This document shows, piece after piece, positions 50,165 to 59,237 of a stretch of DNA of 64,000 nt. The DNA comes from G963662905 sp963676415 (lineage in GTDB: Bacteria; Bacteroidota; Bacteroidia; Bacteroidales; WRLA01). Numbering within the stretch: position 1 is the first letter of the stretch; each line of letters begins with the position of its first letter. A program made the translations under genes and the position numbers. The stretch is from NCBI GenBank assembly GCA_963676415.1, contig OY781097.1:2356001-2420000 (forward strand). Direction: 5' to 3'. Under the pieces are notes generated by a model that saw only the letters and a program-made list of their open reading frames with translations, was not told where the DNA came from and did no database searches.

Positions 50165-51295
50165 TCAGAGGCGGGTTGCAACTTTTTTAACCATTTGATC
50201 CTTCCAGCTGGAAAACGTTCCTTCCAGTATTTTATTTCTTGCTTCTCCCACGAGCCACAGATAAAATGCCAAATTATGCAAACTGGCAATCATAGGCCCT
50301 AAAATTTCTCCGGCAGCAAAAAGATGACGCAAATAAGCGCGTGTATAAAAGCTGTCAACAAAACTAGGCCCGTTTGGATCGAGCGGTGAAAAATCATCTT
50401 TCCATTTATTGTTTTTAATGTTGATGATGCCTTCACTGGTGAAAATCATGCCGTTTCTGCCGTTTCTTGTGGGCATCACACAATCAAACATATCAATGCC
50501 GAGCGCAATGCTTTCGAGGATATTGGCCGGAGTGCCCACGCCCATCAGGTAACGTGCTTTGTCAGATGGCAGGATGCCGCAGCAGAGTTCGGTCATTTCG
50601 TACATCATCTCATGGGGTTCGCCAACGGATAATCCACCAATGGCATTTCCGTCGGCACCTTTTTGGGCAATATATTCTGCCGATTTGATGCGTAAATCGC
50701 GATAAGTACTACCCTGAACAATAGGGAAGAGGCTTTGCTCATAGCCGTAAGGGCATTCTGTTTCTTCGAAGCGGTTGATGCAGCGGTCGAGCCAGCGGTG
50801 TGTTAAATCCAGCGAGTTTTTGGCGTATTCGTAATCGCAGGGATAGGGCGTGCATTCATCAAAGGCCATCATAATGTCAGCGCCAATAGTGCGTTCGATG
50901 TCCATAACGCGTTCGGGCGTAAACTCATGCCGCGAACCATCGATATGTGATTGAAAAGTAACGCCCTCTTCTTTGAGTTTGCGCGTGCCGCTGAGCGAAT
51001 AAACCTGATATCCGCCGCTATCGGTAAGCATGGGCCGGTTCCAGCCATTGAATTTCTGAATGCCGCCGGCCTGTTTGATGATGTCCAAACCGGGGCGCAA
51101 ATAAAGATGGTACGTATTGCCCAAGATAATCTGAGCCTGTACATCACTGCTCAGGTGCGGGATGTGCACAGCTTTTACACTGCCCACAGTGCCCACAGGC
51201 ATAAATATGGGCGTTTTTATTTCTCCGTGATCCGTTTTAATCCTTCCGGCACGTGCCGATGATGCCGTATCTTTTTTTTCGAGCGTAAATTTCAT
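50165..51295 (-). CDS. tgt: tRNA-guanine transglycosylase lacking zinc cysteines
   Basis: 376 residues. Catalytic and base-recognition motifs are intact: D92-SGGYQVYS, FDECTPYP, GGLSVGEP and the nucleophile region D271-CVMPTRNGRNG. The zinc site of characterised bacterial enzymes (CxCxxC...H) reads G309, S311 and D314 here, with only H340 kept, in the segment PLDPNGPSFVDSFYTRAYLRHLF. The enzyme exchanges G34 of certain tRNAs for preQ1 on the way to queuosine. Loss of the cysteines may be a Bacteroidota-wide trait; structure could be held by other contacts. First gene of a tgt-lptG unit. Confidence 0.93.
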   Translation of the reverse strand: MKFTLEKKDTASSARAGRIKTDHGEIKTPIFMPVGTVGSVKAVHIPHLSSDVQAQIILGNTYHLYLRPGLDIIKQAGGIQKFNGWNRPMLTDSGGYQVYSLSGTRKLKEEGVTFQSHIDGSRHEFTPERVMDIERTIGADIMMAFDECTPYPCDYEYAKNSLDLTHRWLDRCINRFEETECPYGYEQSLFPIVQGSTYRDLRIKSAEYIAQKGADGNAIGGLSVGEPHEMMYEMTELCCGILPSDKARYLMGVGTPANILESIALGIDMFDCVMPTRNGRNGMIFTSEGIINIKNNKWKDDFSPLDPNGPSFVDSFYTRAYLRHLFAAGEILGPMIASLHNLAFYLWLVGEARNKILEGTFSSWKDQMVKKVATRL

Positions 51296-51351
51296 AAAAT
51301 ACTATCTGTCAGTGCGTCGCTAATATCAACAAACGCAGGTGTAAAACTCGG

Positions 51352-51392
51352 CAAAGATAAGGCTTTCCTGTGATGAAATATGTCTAACTTTG
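51352..51392. promoter_or_regulatory. Divergent promoter pair between tgt and glycosyltransferase
   Basis: Minus-strand TATCTTTG (51359-51352) points to tgt and plus-strand TAACTTTG (51385-51392) points to the glycosyltransferase at 51415. Both fit TAnnTTTG and are 25 bases apart, so the -33 regions overlap. Neither has a clear TTG at N19. Confidence 0.45.
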
Positions 51393-51414
51393 GCTCATAC
51401 CCAATGCAAGGCAA

Positions 51415-52560
51415 ATGAATTGGCAAGCTATTTTAAATGAGCAACTTACATTTGTGATCTTTTTGGTACTCGCCGCAGCGACACTCTTGTGCCTGCTCAT
51501 CGACTGGGTTTTGTATGCGCGTTTGGCCTTTTACCGCAACAGTATTGCAACAGCATTGCATAAGCCTTCCAAAGGTGTTTCAGTGGTCATAGCCGCAAAA
51601 AATGAATATGCAAACCTTCAAAGGAACCTGCCGCTTATTCTCGAACAGAGCCATCCCGATTTTGAAGTAATTGTTGTAAACAACGGCTCCGAAGATGATT
51701 CCATCCATTTGCTGCATATGCTGGCCGAAAAACACAGCCATTTGAAAATTGTGGAAATTAAAAAGAACCTGAACTTTTTCTATGGCAAGAAATTTCCTTT
51801 GTCGATGGGCATCAAATCGGCAAAAAATGACCATTTGGTCCTTACGGATGCCGATTGCCGCCCAACCAGCAAGGAATGGCTGATCCGGATGCAGCAAAAT
51901 TTCACGGACAGCTGTGATATTGTTTTGGGTTATGCTCCATACGAGCCCACGCGCGGTTTATTGAACCGGATAATACGCTATGAAGCTTTGGTTACGGCGC
52001 AAAATTATTTATCCATGGCATTGCTGGGGATCCCCTATATGGGCGTGGGCAGAAATCTAGCCTATAAGAAAAGCATGTTTTATGAAAATCATGGCTTTAC
52101 GTCGCATTATAATTTGGCTTCCGGAGATGATGACCTATTTATTAATAAGGTAGCCAAAGCCTCCAACACAAAAATAGAAATCAGCCCGGAGAGCCAGATG
52201 CTTTCTCCGGCCAAACGGACATTGGCAACATGGTGGCGCCAGAAAAAGCGGCATTTCAGTACATCTTCAAAATACAAGCAGGGGCATAAAATGATATTGG
52301 CCCTGATCCCTTTCAGTCTGGTACTTCATTATTCCGTTGCTGTATTTTTATTCATAATGAGGCCGGAATTTTGGTTGCCAGTGCTGGTGTTTTTGCTCAT
52401 CCGCCTTTTTAGCCATCTCTTTATCTTAAAAAAATGTATGCAGCGCCTGCACGAAAAAGATTTATTGTTAATTTCGCCTGTAATCGAAATCGTACTACTA
52501 CTTTTGCATACGACGGTGGCAGTCAGTAATATATTTAGTAAACAGCGCCGATGGGACTAG
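51415..52560 (+). CDS. Family 2 glycosyltransferase, membrane bound
   Basis: 381 residues. N-terminal membrane helix (FVIFLVLAAATLLCLLIDWVLY), GT-A domain starting GVSVVIAAKNEYANLQRNLPLILEQSHPDFEVIVVNNGSEDDS, DxD-like LTDADCRP (about residue 140) and later GDDDLFINKVAKASNTKIEISPESQM and WWRQKKRHFSTSSKYK, then two to three C-terminal helices. It resembles processive or polysaccharide-type glycosyltransferases; the acceptor is unknown. Its 3' end overlaps the sigma factor gene by 10 bases. Confidence 0.87.
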   Translation: MNWQAILNEQLTFVIFLVLAAATLLCLLIDWVLYARLAFYRNSIATALHKPSKGVSVVIAAKNEYANLQRNLPLILEQSHPDFEVIVVNNGSEDDSIHLLHMLAEKHSHLKIVEIKKNLNFFYGKKFPLSMGIKSAKNDHLVLTDADCRPTSKEWLIRMQQNFTDSCDIVLGYAPYEPTRGLLNRIIRYEALVTAQNYLSMALLGIPYMGVGRNLAYKKSMFYENHGFTSHYNLASGDDDLFINKVAKASNTKIEISPESQMLSPAKRTLATWWRQKKRHFSTSSKYKQGHKMILALIPFSLVLHYSVAVFLFIMRPEFWLPVLVFLLIRLFSHLFILKKCMQRLHEKDLLLISPVIEIVLLLLHTTVAVSNIFSKQRRWD

Positions 52561-53168
52561 AATCGACGGAACATTTGACAGAAAAAGCACTCAGGGACTA
52601 TAAGTTAGTTCGCTTGGCACTTGAACATGGCGATCAGAAAGCTTATGCCGAGCTGATGAAGAATTATCGCGATTCGCTCTATTTTATGCTGCTCAAAATG
52701 ACCAACGATCCTGTTGATGCTGACGATTTGACGATTGAAGCCTTCGGTAAAGCCTTTAAAAACCTGAAACAATATACGCCCCGCTACGCATTCAGTACCT
52801 GGCTGTTTAAAATTGCTTCAAACAATTGTATCGACTTTATCCGTAAACGAAAAAACAATACGATTTCAATCAACCGCTCCTATGGCGAGCACGAAGATGG
52901 TAGCGAACTGGCGCAAAACCTTCCTTCAATGGGGCAGGATCCTGAAGAGTGCATGATCGAAAGCCAGAAAATCCGTATGATGCGCGAAGTGGTCGTCCGC
53001 CTGAAACCACATTACCGCCGCTTGGTCGAAATGCGCTATTTTGAAGAACTTTCGTACGATGAAATCAGTACCGAATTGAAGCTTCCGCTTGGAACAGTGA
53101 AAGCTCAGCTTTTCAGGGCACGCGAATTTTTGCAGAATGTGCTCAAAAATTCCCGCGAAAAAATTTAA
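52551..53168 (+). CDS. ECF-type RNA polymerase sigma factor
   Basis: 205 residues. Region 2 with AYAELMKNYRDSLYFMLLKMTNDPVDADDLTIEAFGKAFKNLKQYTPRYAFSTWLFKIASNNCIDFIRKRK and region 4 with VVRLKPHYRRLVEMRYFEELSYDEISTELKLPLGTVKAQLFRAREFLQNVL are complete. No anti-sigma gene is adjacent; upstream is a glycosyltransferase that overlaps it. An acidic linker sits between the regions. In Bacteroidota many such free-standing sigma factors are of unknown regulon. Confidence 0.93.
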   Translation: MGLESTEHLTEKALRDYKLVRLALEHGDQKAYAELMKNYRDSLYFMLLKMTNDPVDADDLTIEAFGKAFKNLKQYTPRYAFSTWLFKIASNNCIDFIRKRKNNTISINRSYGEHEDGSELAQNLPSMGQDPEECMIESQKIRMMREVVVRLKPHYRRLVEMRYFEELSYDEISTELKLPLGTVKAQLFRAREFLQNVLKNSREKI

Positions 53169-53206
53169 TCTATCCCGCAATTCCTTTTTATTCAAACGAA
53201 GATTCG

Positions 53207-53214
53207 TAATTTTG
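53207..53214 (+). promoter_or_regulatory. Candidate -7 element of hutU
   Basis: TAATTTTG fits TAnnTTTG, 36 bases before the start; the -33 position reads TTT, one base off TTG, at the correct 19-base distance. Confidence 0.45.
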
Positions 53215-53250
53215 GCAATCGAATAACCAAAACATTAAAATTACGGACAT

Positions 53251-55257
53251 ATGAACCTCACCGAGTTTCAAAAACTTGTACTTCAGGGTATTCCCGATGA
53301 ACTCCCTCCAAAAAAAGAATGGGACAAAGAAATAAATCACGCGCCCAAGCGGAAAGAAATTCTCAATAAAAAGGAAAAAGCACTGGCCATTAAAAATGCG
53401 CTGCGTTATTTTCCAAAAAAACATCATGAAGTTCTTGCCAAAGAATTTGCTGAAGAGCTGGAAACTTTCGGACGCATTTATATGTACCGCTACCGTCCGG
53501 ATTACCCAATTTCAGCACGGTCTATAGAAGATTTTCCGCATAAATCAAAACAAGCGGCAGCCATTATGCTGATGCTGAGCAATAACCTGGATTACGCCAT
53601 TGCGCAACATCCACATGAGTTAATTACTTATGGTGGAAACGGTGCGGTTTTTCAAAACTGGGCGCAATACCTGCTCAGTATGCAATATCTGGCCGAAATG
53701 ACCGACGAGCAAACATTGACCTTGTATTCGGGACATCCCGCAGGGCTTTTCCCTTCACACAAAGATGCGCCCCGCGTAGTCGTTACCAACGGAATGGTGA
53801 TTCCAAATTATTCCAAACCGGACGACTGGGAAAAATTTAATGCGCTGGGTGTTTCTCAATACGGACAGATGACAGCAGGTTCGTTTATGTATATTGGTCC
53901 TCAGGGGATTGTGCATGGAACCACCATCACTGTTCTGAATGCCGGAAGGAAAATTGAGAAAAACAATGAAGGTCTGGCAGGAAAGCTTTTTGTGACATCA
54001 GGACTTGGGGGAATGTCTGGCGCACAGCCAAAAGCAGCTGTTATTGCCGGAGCAATTGGTATCATTGCGGAAGTGAATCCAAAAGCCGCGCGCAAACGCC
54101 ACGAACAGGGTTGGGTTCAGGAACTTTATGAAGATCTGGACGAATTGATGGCCCGTGTGCGTAAAGCTAAAGAAAATAAAGAAACGGTGAGCATTGCATA
54201 TCTCGGAAATATTGTAGATCTCTGGGAAAAATTTAATACCGAAGACATCACAGTAGAAATTGGTTCGGATCAAACCAGTTTGCACAATCCGTGGGCCGGG
54301 GGCTATTATCCGGTTGGCTACAGCTTTGAAGAATCGAACCGTATGATGGCTGAGGAGCCGGAAAAATTCCGCACAGCCGTGCAGGAAACACTCCGCAGGC
54401 ATGTGGCCGCTGTGAATGAGCAAACGAAACGTGGTATGTATTTCTTTGATTACGGAAATGCCTTCCTGCTTGAATCAAGCCGTGCAGGAGCAGATATCCT
54501 CAACGAAGAAGGTGATTTCAAATATCCAAGCTACGTTCAGGATATTATGGGCCCTATGTGCTTCGATTATGGTTTTGGCCCCTTCCGTTGGGTATGTACA
54601 TCCAGCAATCCTGAAGATTTGGCATTGACCGATAAAATTGCCGGCGATATTCTGGAAGAAATGGCCAAAACAGCTCCAGAAGAAGTCAAGCGTCAGATTG
54701 AGGACAACTTGCGTTGGATCCGTCAGGCAGAAGAAAATAAACTGGTTGTGGGGTCGCAGGCACGCATCCTTTATGCAGATGCAGAAGGCCGCATGCGCAT
54801 TGCCGAAGCATTCAACAAAGCGATTGCTGATGGAAAACTCAAGGCACCGGTAGTTTTGGGCCGCGACCATCACGATGTTTCCGGAACAGATTCCCCTTTC
54901 CGCGAAACCTCCAATATTTATGATGGTTCCAGCTTCACCGCTGATATGGCCATCCAGAATGTAATTGGTGATTCCTTCCGCGGAGCTACCTGGGTTTCGA
55001 TCCACAATGGCGGTGGCGTTGGCTGGGGCGAAGTTATCAACGGCGGTTTTGGTATGGTGCTCGATGGCTCAAAAGATGCCGATCGCCGTTTGAAATCTAT
55101 GCTTTTCTGGGATGTGAACAATGGCATTGGCCGCAGGAGCTGGGCGCGAAACGATGGCGCTGTTTTTGCAATAAAACGTGCCATGGAAGCAGAACCACGC
55201 TTAAAGGTTACTGTCCCGAATATTGCAGATGATGATCTGATTGATAGTGTTTTGTAG
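53251..55257 (+). CDS. hutU: Urocanate hydratase
   Basis: 668 residues, the longer form of the enzyme. Diagnostic segments: ITYGGNGAVFQNWAQYLLSMQYLAEM, TLYSGHPAGLFPSHKDAPRVVVTNGMVIPNYS, the NAD-loop VTSGLGGMSGAQPKAAVIAG, EIGSDQTSLHNPW-GGYYPVGYS, YGNAFLLESSRAGAD, DIMGPMCFDYGFGPFRWVCTS and ATWVSIHNGGGVGWGEVINGGFGM. It converts urocanate to imidazolonepropionate in histidine breakdown. None of hutH, hutI or ftcD is in the window, so the rest of the pathway lies elsewhere. A terminator follows directly. Confidence 0.96.
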   Translation: MNLTEFQKLVLQGIPDELPPKKEWDKEINHAPKRKEILNKKEKALAIKNALRYFPKKHHEVLAKEFAEELETFGRIYMYRYRPDYPISARSIEDFPHKSKQAAAIMLMLSNNLDYAIAQHPHELITYGGNGAVFQNWAQYLLSMQYLAEMTDEQTLTLYSGHPAGLFPSHKDAPRVVVTNGMVIPNYSKPDDWEKFNALGVSQYGQMTAGSFMYIGPQGIVHGTTITVLNAGRKIEKNNEGLAGKLFVTSGLGGMSGAQPKAAVIAGAIGIIAEVNPKAARKRHEQGWVQELYEDLDELMARVRKAKENKETVSIAYLGNIVDLWEKFNTEDITVEIGSDQTSLHNPWAGGYYPVGYSFEESNRMMAEEPEKFRTAVQETLRRHVAAVNEQTKRGMYFFDYGNAFLLESSRAGADILNEEGDFKYPSYVQDIMGPMCFDYGFGPFRWVCTSSNPEDLALTDKIAGDILEEMAKTAPEEVKRQIEDNLRWIRQAEENKLVVGSQARILYADAEGRMRIAEAFNKAIADGKLKAPVVLGRDHHDVSGTDSPFRETSNIYDGSSFTADMAIQNVIGDSFRGATWVSIHNGGGVGWGEVINGGFGMVLDGSKDADRRLKSMLFWDVNNGIGRRSWARNDGAVFAIKRAMEAEPRLKVTVPNIADDDLIDSVL

Positions 55258-55274
55258 GGCATTGCACATATATT

Positions 55275-55308
55275 AAAAAAAGCCTGCCATTTTCCGGCGG
55301 GCTTTTTT
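55275..55308 (+). terminator. Intrinsic terminator of hutU
   Basis: GCCTGCC-ATTTTCC-GGCGGGC, flanked by seven As and followed by six Ts, 24 bases after the stop. Confidence 0.85.
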
Positions 55309-55312
55309 ATGC

Positions 55313-55342
55313 AAAAAAAACCGCCCCTTTTGAGGGCGGCTT
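55313..55342 (-). terminator. Intrinsic terminator of the Omp28-like gene
   Basis: On the minus strand CCGCCC-TCAAAAG-GGGCGG is followed by eight Ts, 26 bases after that gene's stop. Confidence 0.8.
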
Positions 55343-55367
55343 ATTTTCATCGTATTTTTTTTCCGGA

Positions 55368-57017
55368 TTATTCTACAATTATTCTGCGTGTTACAGATTT
55401 GCTTTCTGCTTTCAGCTTAATGAAATAAACACCTGATTCGAAAGAAGACATATCAATCTGTGTATTTGCGCCAATTTCCTGCTGGTAAACTGTTTGGCCA
55501 ACAATATTGAAAATATTCAGCTGTGCTGCTTCATCCATATTGAACTTGATATTCAGGTTTGCCTGAACCGGATTCGGATAAATTTCAAATTCAGCTGTTT
55601 CTGTATCATTGATGCCAGTATAATCCCAGGGGATATACAATGGGATGGTTTTAGCGTAACCAAAACTTTTTACCATTGGGCAAACGGCTGCGCCAGCATT
55701 GTCTGTCAGGGAGAAAAATCCGAGGTATTGCGGGTCTTTCACAAGGCCGTTACCACCTTCGTCATACATTACAAAAGAGAAGCCGGCAACACCACGGTTT
55801 TCCGGAAATTCGATGGTTTCGTTATACATTTGGTTAGCTACCTCGTATGGGCCGCCTTCCTGAATAACAGTTCCATCAGAGTCGAGCAGAGCCCAATGAT
55901 TTTGTTCCGGTGTATCGTTGGTGCGGAGCAGCAGGTTAAGTGGGCCTTCAAAAGTCTCTAATACATTGCCAAACTCAAGGGTAATAGTATTGGATTCCGG
56001 ATTTTCATCTTCTCCTCCATTTACTTTTGTGATTTCGATAGTAAGTATATTGTTTTCCAGAAGGGTAAAATGAATTGGATCGAGGAAGAAGCTTTCTGTA
56101 TGGAAAGGCTCAAGATCGCCGCTCCAGTTAACAACAGTTTCGTTTTCACCATTCACATTGTAGGTGATTTCGGCAGATGTTGCATCAGTGTTTCCAAGGT
56201 TGATCATTTCAAAGCGTGGCTCGAGGTAACCAATGCTGTTGTTTTCAGGAACATTGCTTGTTGCCATTACTGAAAGGTCGTTTTCATTCTCGGGAAGGAT
56301 AGAAGTAAGGGGCATTTTTTCCGCCTGGAGCACTTCTTTAGTGTTCATGTCCTGCACAAAAACAATTACTTCTGTGTGCATGATGTTCCAGGCCATATTG
56401 CGGGTAAATGAAAATTCCAGTTCTTGTTCTTCGCCATTTGCCCAGTCAATTGGTGTGCCTTGTGAGCCATTGACCATCAGGCGCTGAACAAAATTGAGGT
56501 GGCTCTGGCCTTGCCATGCCTGCTCGATTTCTGATTCAGTAACCACAACAAAAATATTGTTATTGTGATCGTTCAGGTTTTCGTCGCGGGTAACCGTTGC
56601 CTTAATCGTGTATTCCAAACCGGCAACTTCTCCATTCAGGGCAAGGTCGATATGGGTTTTAGTGTCGATGCGCTGGTTGTACTTGGGAAGGAAAGCCGTG
56701 TAGAGCGAATTACTGGAGCTTCCTCCTTCGTACTTGAGCAATCCGTCAAAAATAGATGTTGGGTACGCAGTAACGCCGTACCAGTTCAAGCGGTTTCCGC
56801 CATTGGTTGTTTCATAAGCATCGCCGCCATGATATTCAATAATGGCAACATTTTTCCCGTTTTCGATCAGGTCATCAGCACCCATTGCAGCCCCCGGGCA
56901 GTATTGACACCATGTTCCGGTTCCAATTTCCAGCAAAACCATTTTACGGTCAATGTTTTGCGCGTTAAGTACCAAAGCCGTTCCTAGGATGGAAAAGAGT
57001 AAAAATAATCTCCTCAT
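55368..57017 (-). CDS. Omp28-related thioredoxin-like protein with T9SS sorting tail
   Basis: 549 residues with a signal peptide (about 1-19). The N-terminal domain has a thioredoxin-like site (GTWCQYCPGAAMGADDL, CxxC at about residues 37-40), then YPTSIFDGLLKYEGG, as in the Omp28-related family of surface and secreted proteins. A middle beta-rich part follows. The last 80 residues (FEIYPNPVQANLNIKFNMDEAAQLNIFNIVGQTVYQQEIG...SFESGVYFIKLKAESKSVTRRIIVE) form a type A sorting domain, so it is exported by the type IX system. A role in surface redox or adhesion is possible but unproven. Confidence 0.88.
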   Translation of the reverse strand: MRRLFLLFSILGTALVLNAQNIDRKMVLLEIGTGTWCQYCPGAAMGADDLIENGKNVAIIEYHGGDAYETTNGGNRLNWYGVTAYPTSIFDGLLKYEGGSSSNSLYTAFLPKYNQRIDTKTHIDLALNGEVAGLEYTIKATVTRDENLNDHNNNIFVVVTESEIEQAWQGQSHLNFVQRLMVNGSQGTPIDWANGEEQELEFSFTRNMAWNIMHTEVIVFVQDMNTKEVLQAEKMPLTSILPENENDLSVMATSNVPENNSIGYLEPRFEMINLGNTDATSAEITYNVNGENETVVNWSGDLEPFHTESFFLDPIHFTLLENNILTIEITKVNGGEDENPESNTITLEFGNVLETFEGPLNLLLRTNDTPEQNHWALLDSDGTVIQEGGPYEVANQMYNETIEFPENRGVAGFSFVMYDEGGNGLVKDPQYLGFFSLTDNAGAAVCPMVKSFGYAKTIPLYIPWDYTGINDTETAEFEIYPNPVQANLNIKFNMDEAAQLNIFNIVGQTVYQQEIGANTQIDMSSFESGVYFIKLKAESKSVTRRIIVE

Positions 57018-57334
57018 AGTTTTAATTTTAGAAAGTTAAAAATCCTGGTTTATTAAAAAAATAACATGGCCAAAGGGCCTTTTGTTCTGAACGTATGATG
57101 CAAAGATGCGATATTGTTAAGAATGCAGCAAGCTTGAAAAGTTGCCTGTCAACTCATATATCGAAATATATGCGTATGCAAATATAACTAACTTATTGTT
57201 AATGAGAATTTAATGTTTTTAAAATATTGTTAATGCTACAATAAAACTTTTTGTAATTACTAAAATTAGAATGGAAAATACTACATTTGCTATCTATATA
57301 AACCAATTTTAGTATTTAAATTAAATCAGGAGTT
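57018..57334. other. Divergent intergenic region between two T9SS cargo genes
   Basis: About 317 bases, AT-rich, no gene seen. A small GGCC/GGGCC hairpin lies at about 57067-57081 in the minus-strand leader. The plus-strand element TACATTTG (57282-57289) fits the -7 consensus for the 57335 gene; the minus promoter is unclear. Confidence 0.5.
57282..57289 (+). promoter_or_regulatory. Candidate -7 element of the T9SS cargo gene
   Basis: TACATTTG fits TAnnTTTG, 46 bases before the ATG. Confidence 0.4.
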
Positions 57335-58456
57335 ATGAAGAAACAAGTACTTTTTATTTTTAGTTTTCTGTTTATCAGTGCTTTTACTTATGGGCAAAGC
57401 TTATTGGCGCTATCTGCCGAGGGCGAACCGCTGCCGCAGGACAATCATGTGGCCATCAGTGGTGATCCCAGTCATGAATTTTTGGCCGATTGCGTTATCA
57501 AAAACACCAGTGATGCCGAAATTACTGTAGGTATAAAAATGTATGTACAGTACGTGCAGGAAGGCTCTAATTTTCAGCTTTGCTTTAGTGATGGCTGCCT
57601 TCCTCCCGGAAATTACAGTACCGACAAAACTGTTGTAATGGCTACTCAGGCTACAGACAATAGCTTCGGTTGCCACTACAATTATAATGACAACCTGGGG
57701 ATGGCTTCGGCTATGTTTACATTTTATAATACAGAAGACGAAAGCGATTCTGTTTCTGTGTTTTATGATTTTACAGTCAGTTACCTCTCCCTTTTAAGCG
57801 AAGATGGAGAAATGATTGAAGGTGGAAACGTGATCAGACTGAATATGCATCCCGACAGCGGAGAAATGGAAGTGAAAATGCAGGTGAAAAACCTCAAAGA
57901 TGAATCCATTGACGTTATGGTTGCCAAGAAGGTGCTTATTGATCTGGAAAACTCAATGAATACTTTCTGTTGGGGCGCTTGCTTTCCACCAAATGTGGAT
58001 ACTTGCAACAGCCCGCTAACTATCGAAGCCGGTGGTGTAAACGAGAATGATTTCTCTGCGCATTTTAATCCAAATGGGGTAGAAGGAATCGCTGAGATTG
58101 AGTATATGATCTACGATGCCAATAATCCATCGGATAAAATTACAATCAGGCTCGCGTTCTTTTCTCAAGACAATACCGCAATTAATGATTTGAGCGCTTT
58201 CGCACAAATAAGTGCGGTTTATCCAAACCCGGTTGCCAATAGTTTTAGCATTGATTACAGCTTTGAGCAGCTTTTTGCGCAAACCAGCCTTGAGATTTAT
58301 AACGTATCAGGCGCCCGCGTAGCTACATACGATATCAACGGAATGACGGGCAGGATGGATGTTGCTGTGGATGACCTGGAAAATGGCGTTTATTTCTGCG
58401 TATTGAAAGCAGAAGGTCAGGTCGTTAAAATGAACAAATTTGTAGTTGCCCGTTAG
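57335..58456 (+). CDS. Secreted protein with T9SS type A sorting domain
   Basis: 373 residues. Signal peptide (KKQVLFIFSFLFISAFTYGQ, about 1-21), two similar immunoglobulin-like halves (each with a LSxEGE/LSEDGE start, IKNTSDAEITVGIKMYVQ or VKNLKDESIDVMVAKKV, and paired cysteines in CFSDGCLPPG and CWGACFPPN), and a C-terminal sorting domain (ISAVYPNPVANSFSIDYSFEQ...ARVATYDINGMTGRMDVAVDDLENGVYFCVLKAEGQVVKMNKFVV). No enzymatic motif is visible. The repeated cysteine-rich loops suggest a structural or binding role on the surface. Ends in a strong terminator. Confidence 0.85.
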   Translation: MKKQVLFIFSFLFISAFTYGQSLLALSAEGEPLPQDNHVAISGDPSHEFLADCVIKNTSDAEITVGIKMYVQYVQEGSNFQLCFSDGCLPPGNYSTDKTVVMATQATDNSFGCHYNYNDNLGMASAMFTFYNTEDESDSVSVFYDFTVSYLSLLSEDGEMIEGGNVIRLNMHPDSGEMEVKMQVKNLKDESIDVMVAKKVLIDLENSMNTFCWGACFPPNVDTCNSPLTIEAGGVNENDFSAHFNPNGVEGIAEIEYMIYDANNPSDKITIRLAFFSQDNTAINDLSAFAQISAVYPNPVANSFSIDYSFEQLFAQTSLEIYNVSGARVATYDINGMTGRMDVAVDDLENGVYFCVLKAEGQVVKMNKFVVAR

Positions 58457-58478
58457 GGAAACATAATTTTTAAATGAT

Positions 58479-58517
58479 AAACCGTTATCTGTTTTTCAGA
58501 TAGCGGTTTGTTTTTTT
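58479..58517 (+). terminator. Intrinsic terminator of the T9SS cargo gene
   Basis: AAACCGTTATCTG-TTTTT-CAGATAGCGGTTT (13-base arms with one G-T pair) followed by GTTTTTTT, 22 bases after the stop. Confidence 0.9.
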
Positions 58518-58592
58518 GGAAAAATTGTAATTTCGCGCCGCATTTTTTTATTAATTATTTCATTAAGTAACTGATAAATAATAAATTAGCAT

Positions 58593-59237
58593 ATGGCAGA
58601 GGTCTTGTCTTTTGGGCTGTTGGGTTTGACATCCTTTATCACCCTGATTAACCCATTAAGTTTGATGCCGGTTTTTATGACCATGACATCTGATTTTGAT
58701 GATGTTAGCCGAAAACGTATAGCACGCAAAGCAATCATAACTTCCTTTTTTGTATTGATGCTGTTTGCTTTTGGAGGGCAGTTACTGTTCGGTTTTTTCA
58801 ATATCTCGGTAAACAGCTTGCGCATTGTGGGTGGCGTGATTTTCTTTTTTATGGGCCAGGATATGCTGCAGGCGCGTTTGGCAAAAGTTAAAGTGCGCGA
58901 TGAGGAAATTAAGGCTTACGAAAACGATATCAGCATAACACCTTTGGCAATACCGCTCATATGTGGCCCGGGGGCAATTACAAATGCCATTGTTCTAATG
59001 GATGATGCCGGAACTATTGGTTTGAAAGCCATGTTGGTCGGGATTATTGCGTTAGTGCTGGCAACCACTTATATCGTTTTGATAAGCTCCGGAAAGATTA
59101 TCAAAATTCTTGGTGAAACAGGCAATAAAGTTCTTCTCCGCCTTATGGGCTTAATTGTGATGGTTATAGCAGTAGAGTTCTTTTTTGCCGGCCTCAAACC
59201 TTTTATTGTTGATATCCTGGAGGCAGTCCACCGCTAA
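58593..59237 (+). CDS. MarC-family integral membrane protein
   Basis: 214 residues, six membrane helices. Family pattern: FITLINPLSLMPVFMTMTSD, a conserved FGGQLLFGFFNISVNSLRIVGGVIFFFMGQDMLQA, and ITPLAIPLICGPGAITNAIVLM. MarC/UPF0056 proteins were once linked to multiple antibiotic resistance and later to amino-acid export, but the function is not firmly known. Its stop overlaps that of the next minus-strand gene by four bases (convergent). Confidence 0.9.
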   Translation: MAEVLSFGLLGLTSFITLINPLSLMPVFMTMTSDFDDVSRKRIARKAIITSFFVLMLFAFGGQLLFGFFNISVNSLRIVGGVIFFFMGQDMLQARLAKVKVRDEEIKAYENDISITPLAIPLICGPGAITNAIVLMDDAGTIGLKAMLVGIIALVLATTYIVLISSGKIIKILGETGNKVLLRLMGLIVMVIAVEFFFAGLKPFIVDILEAVHR

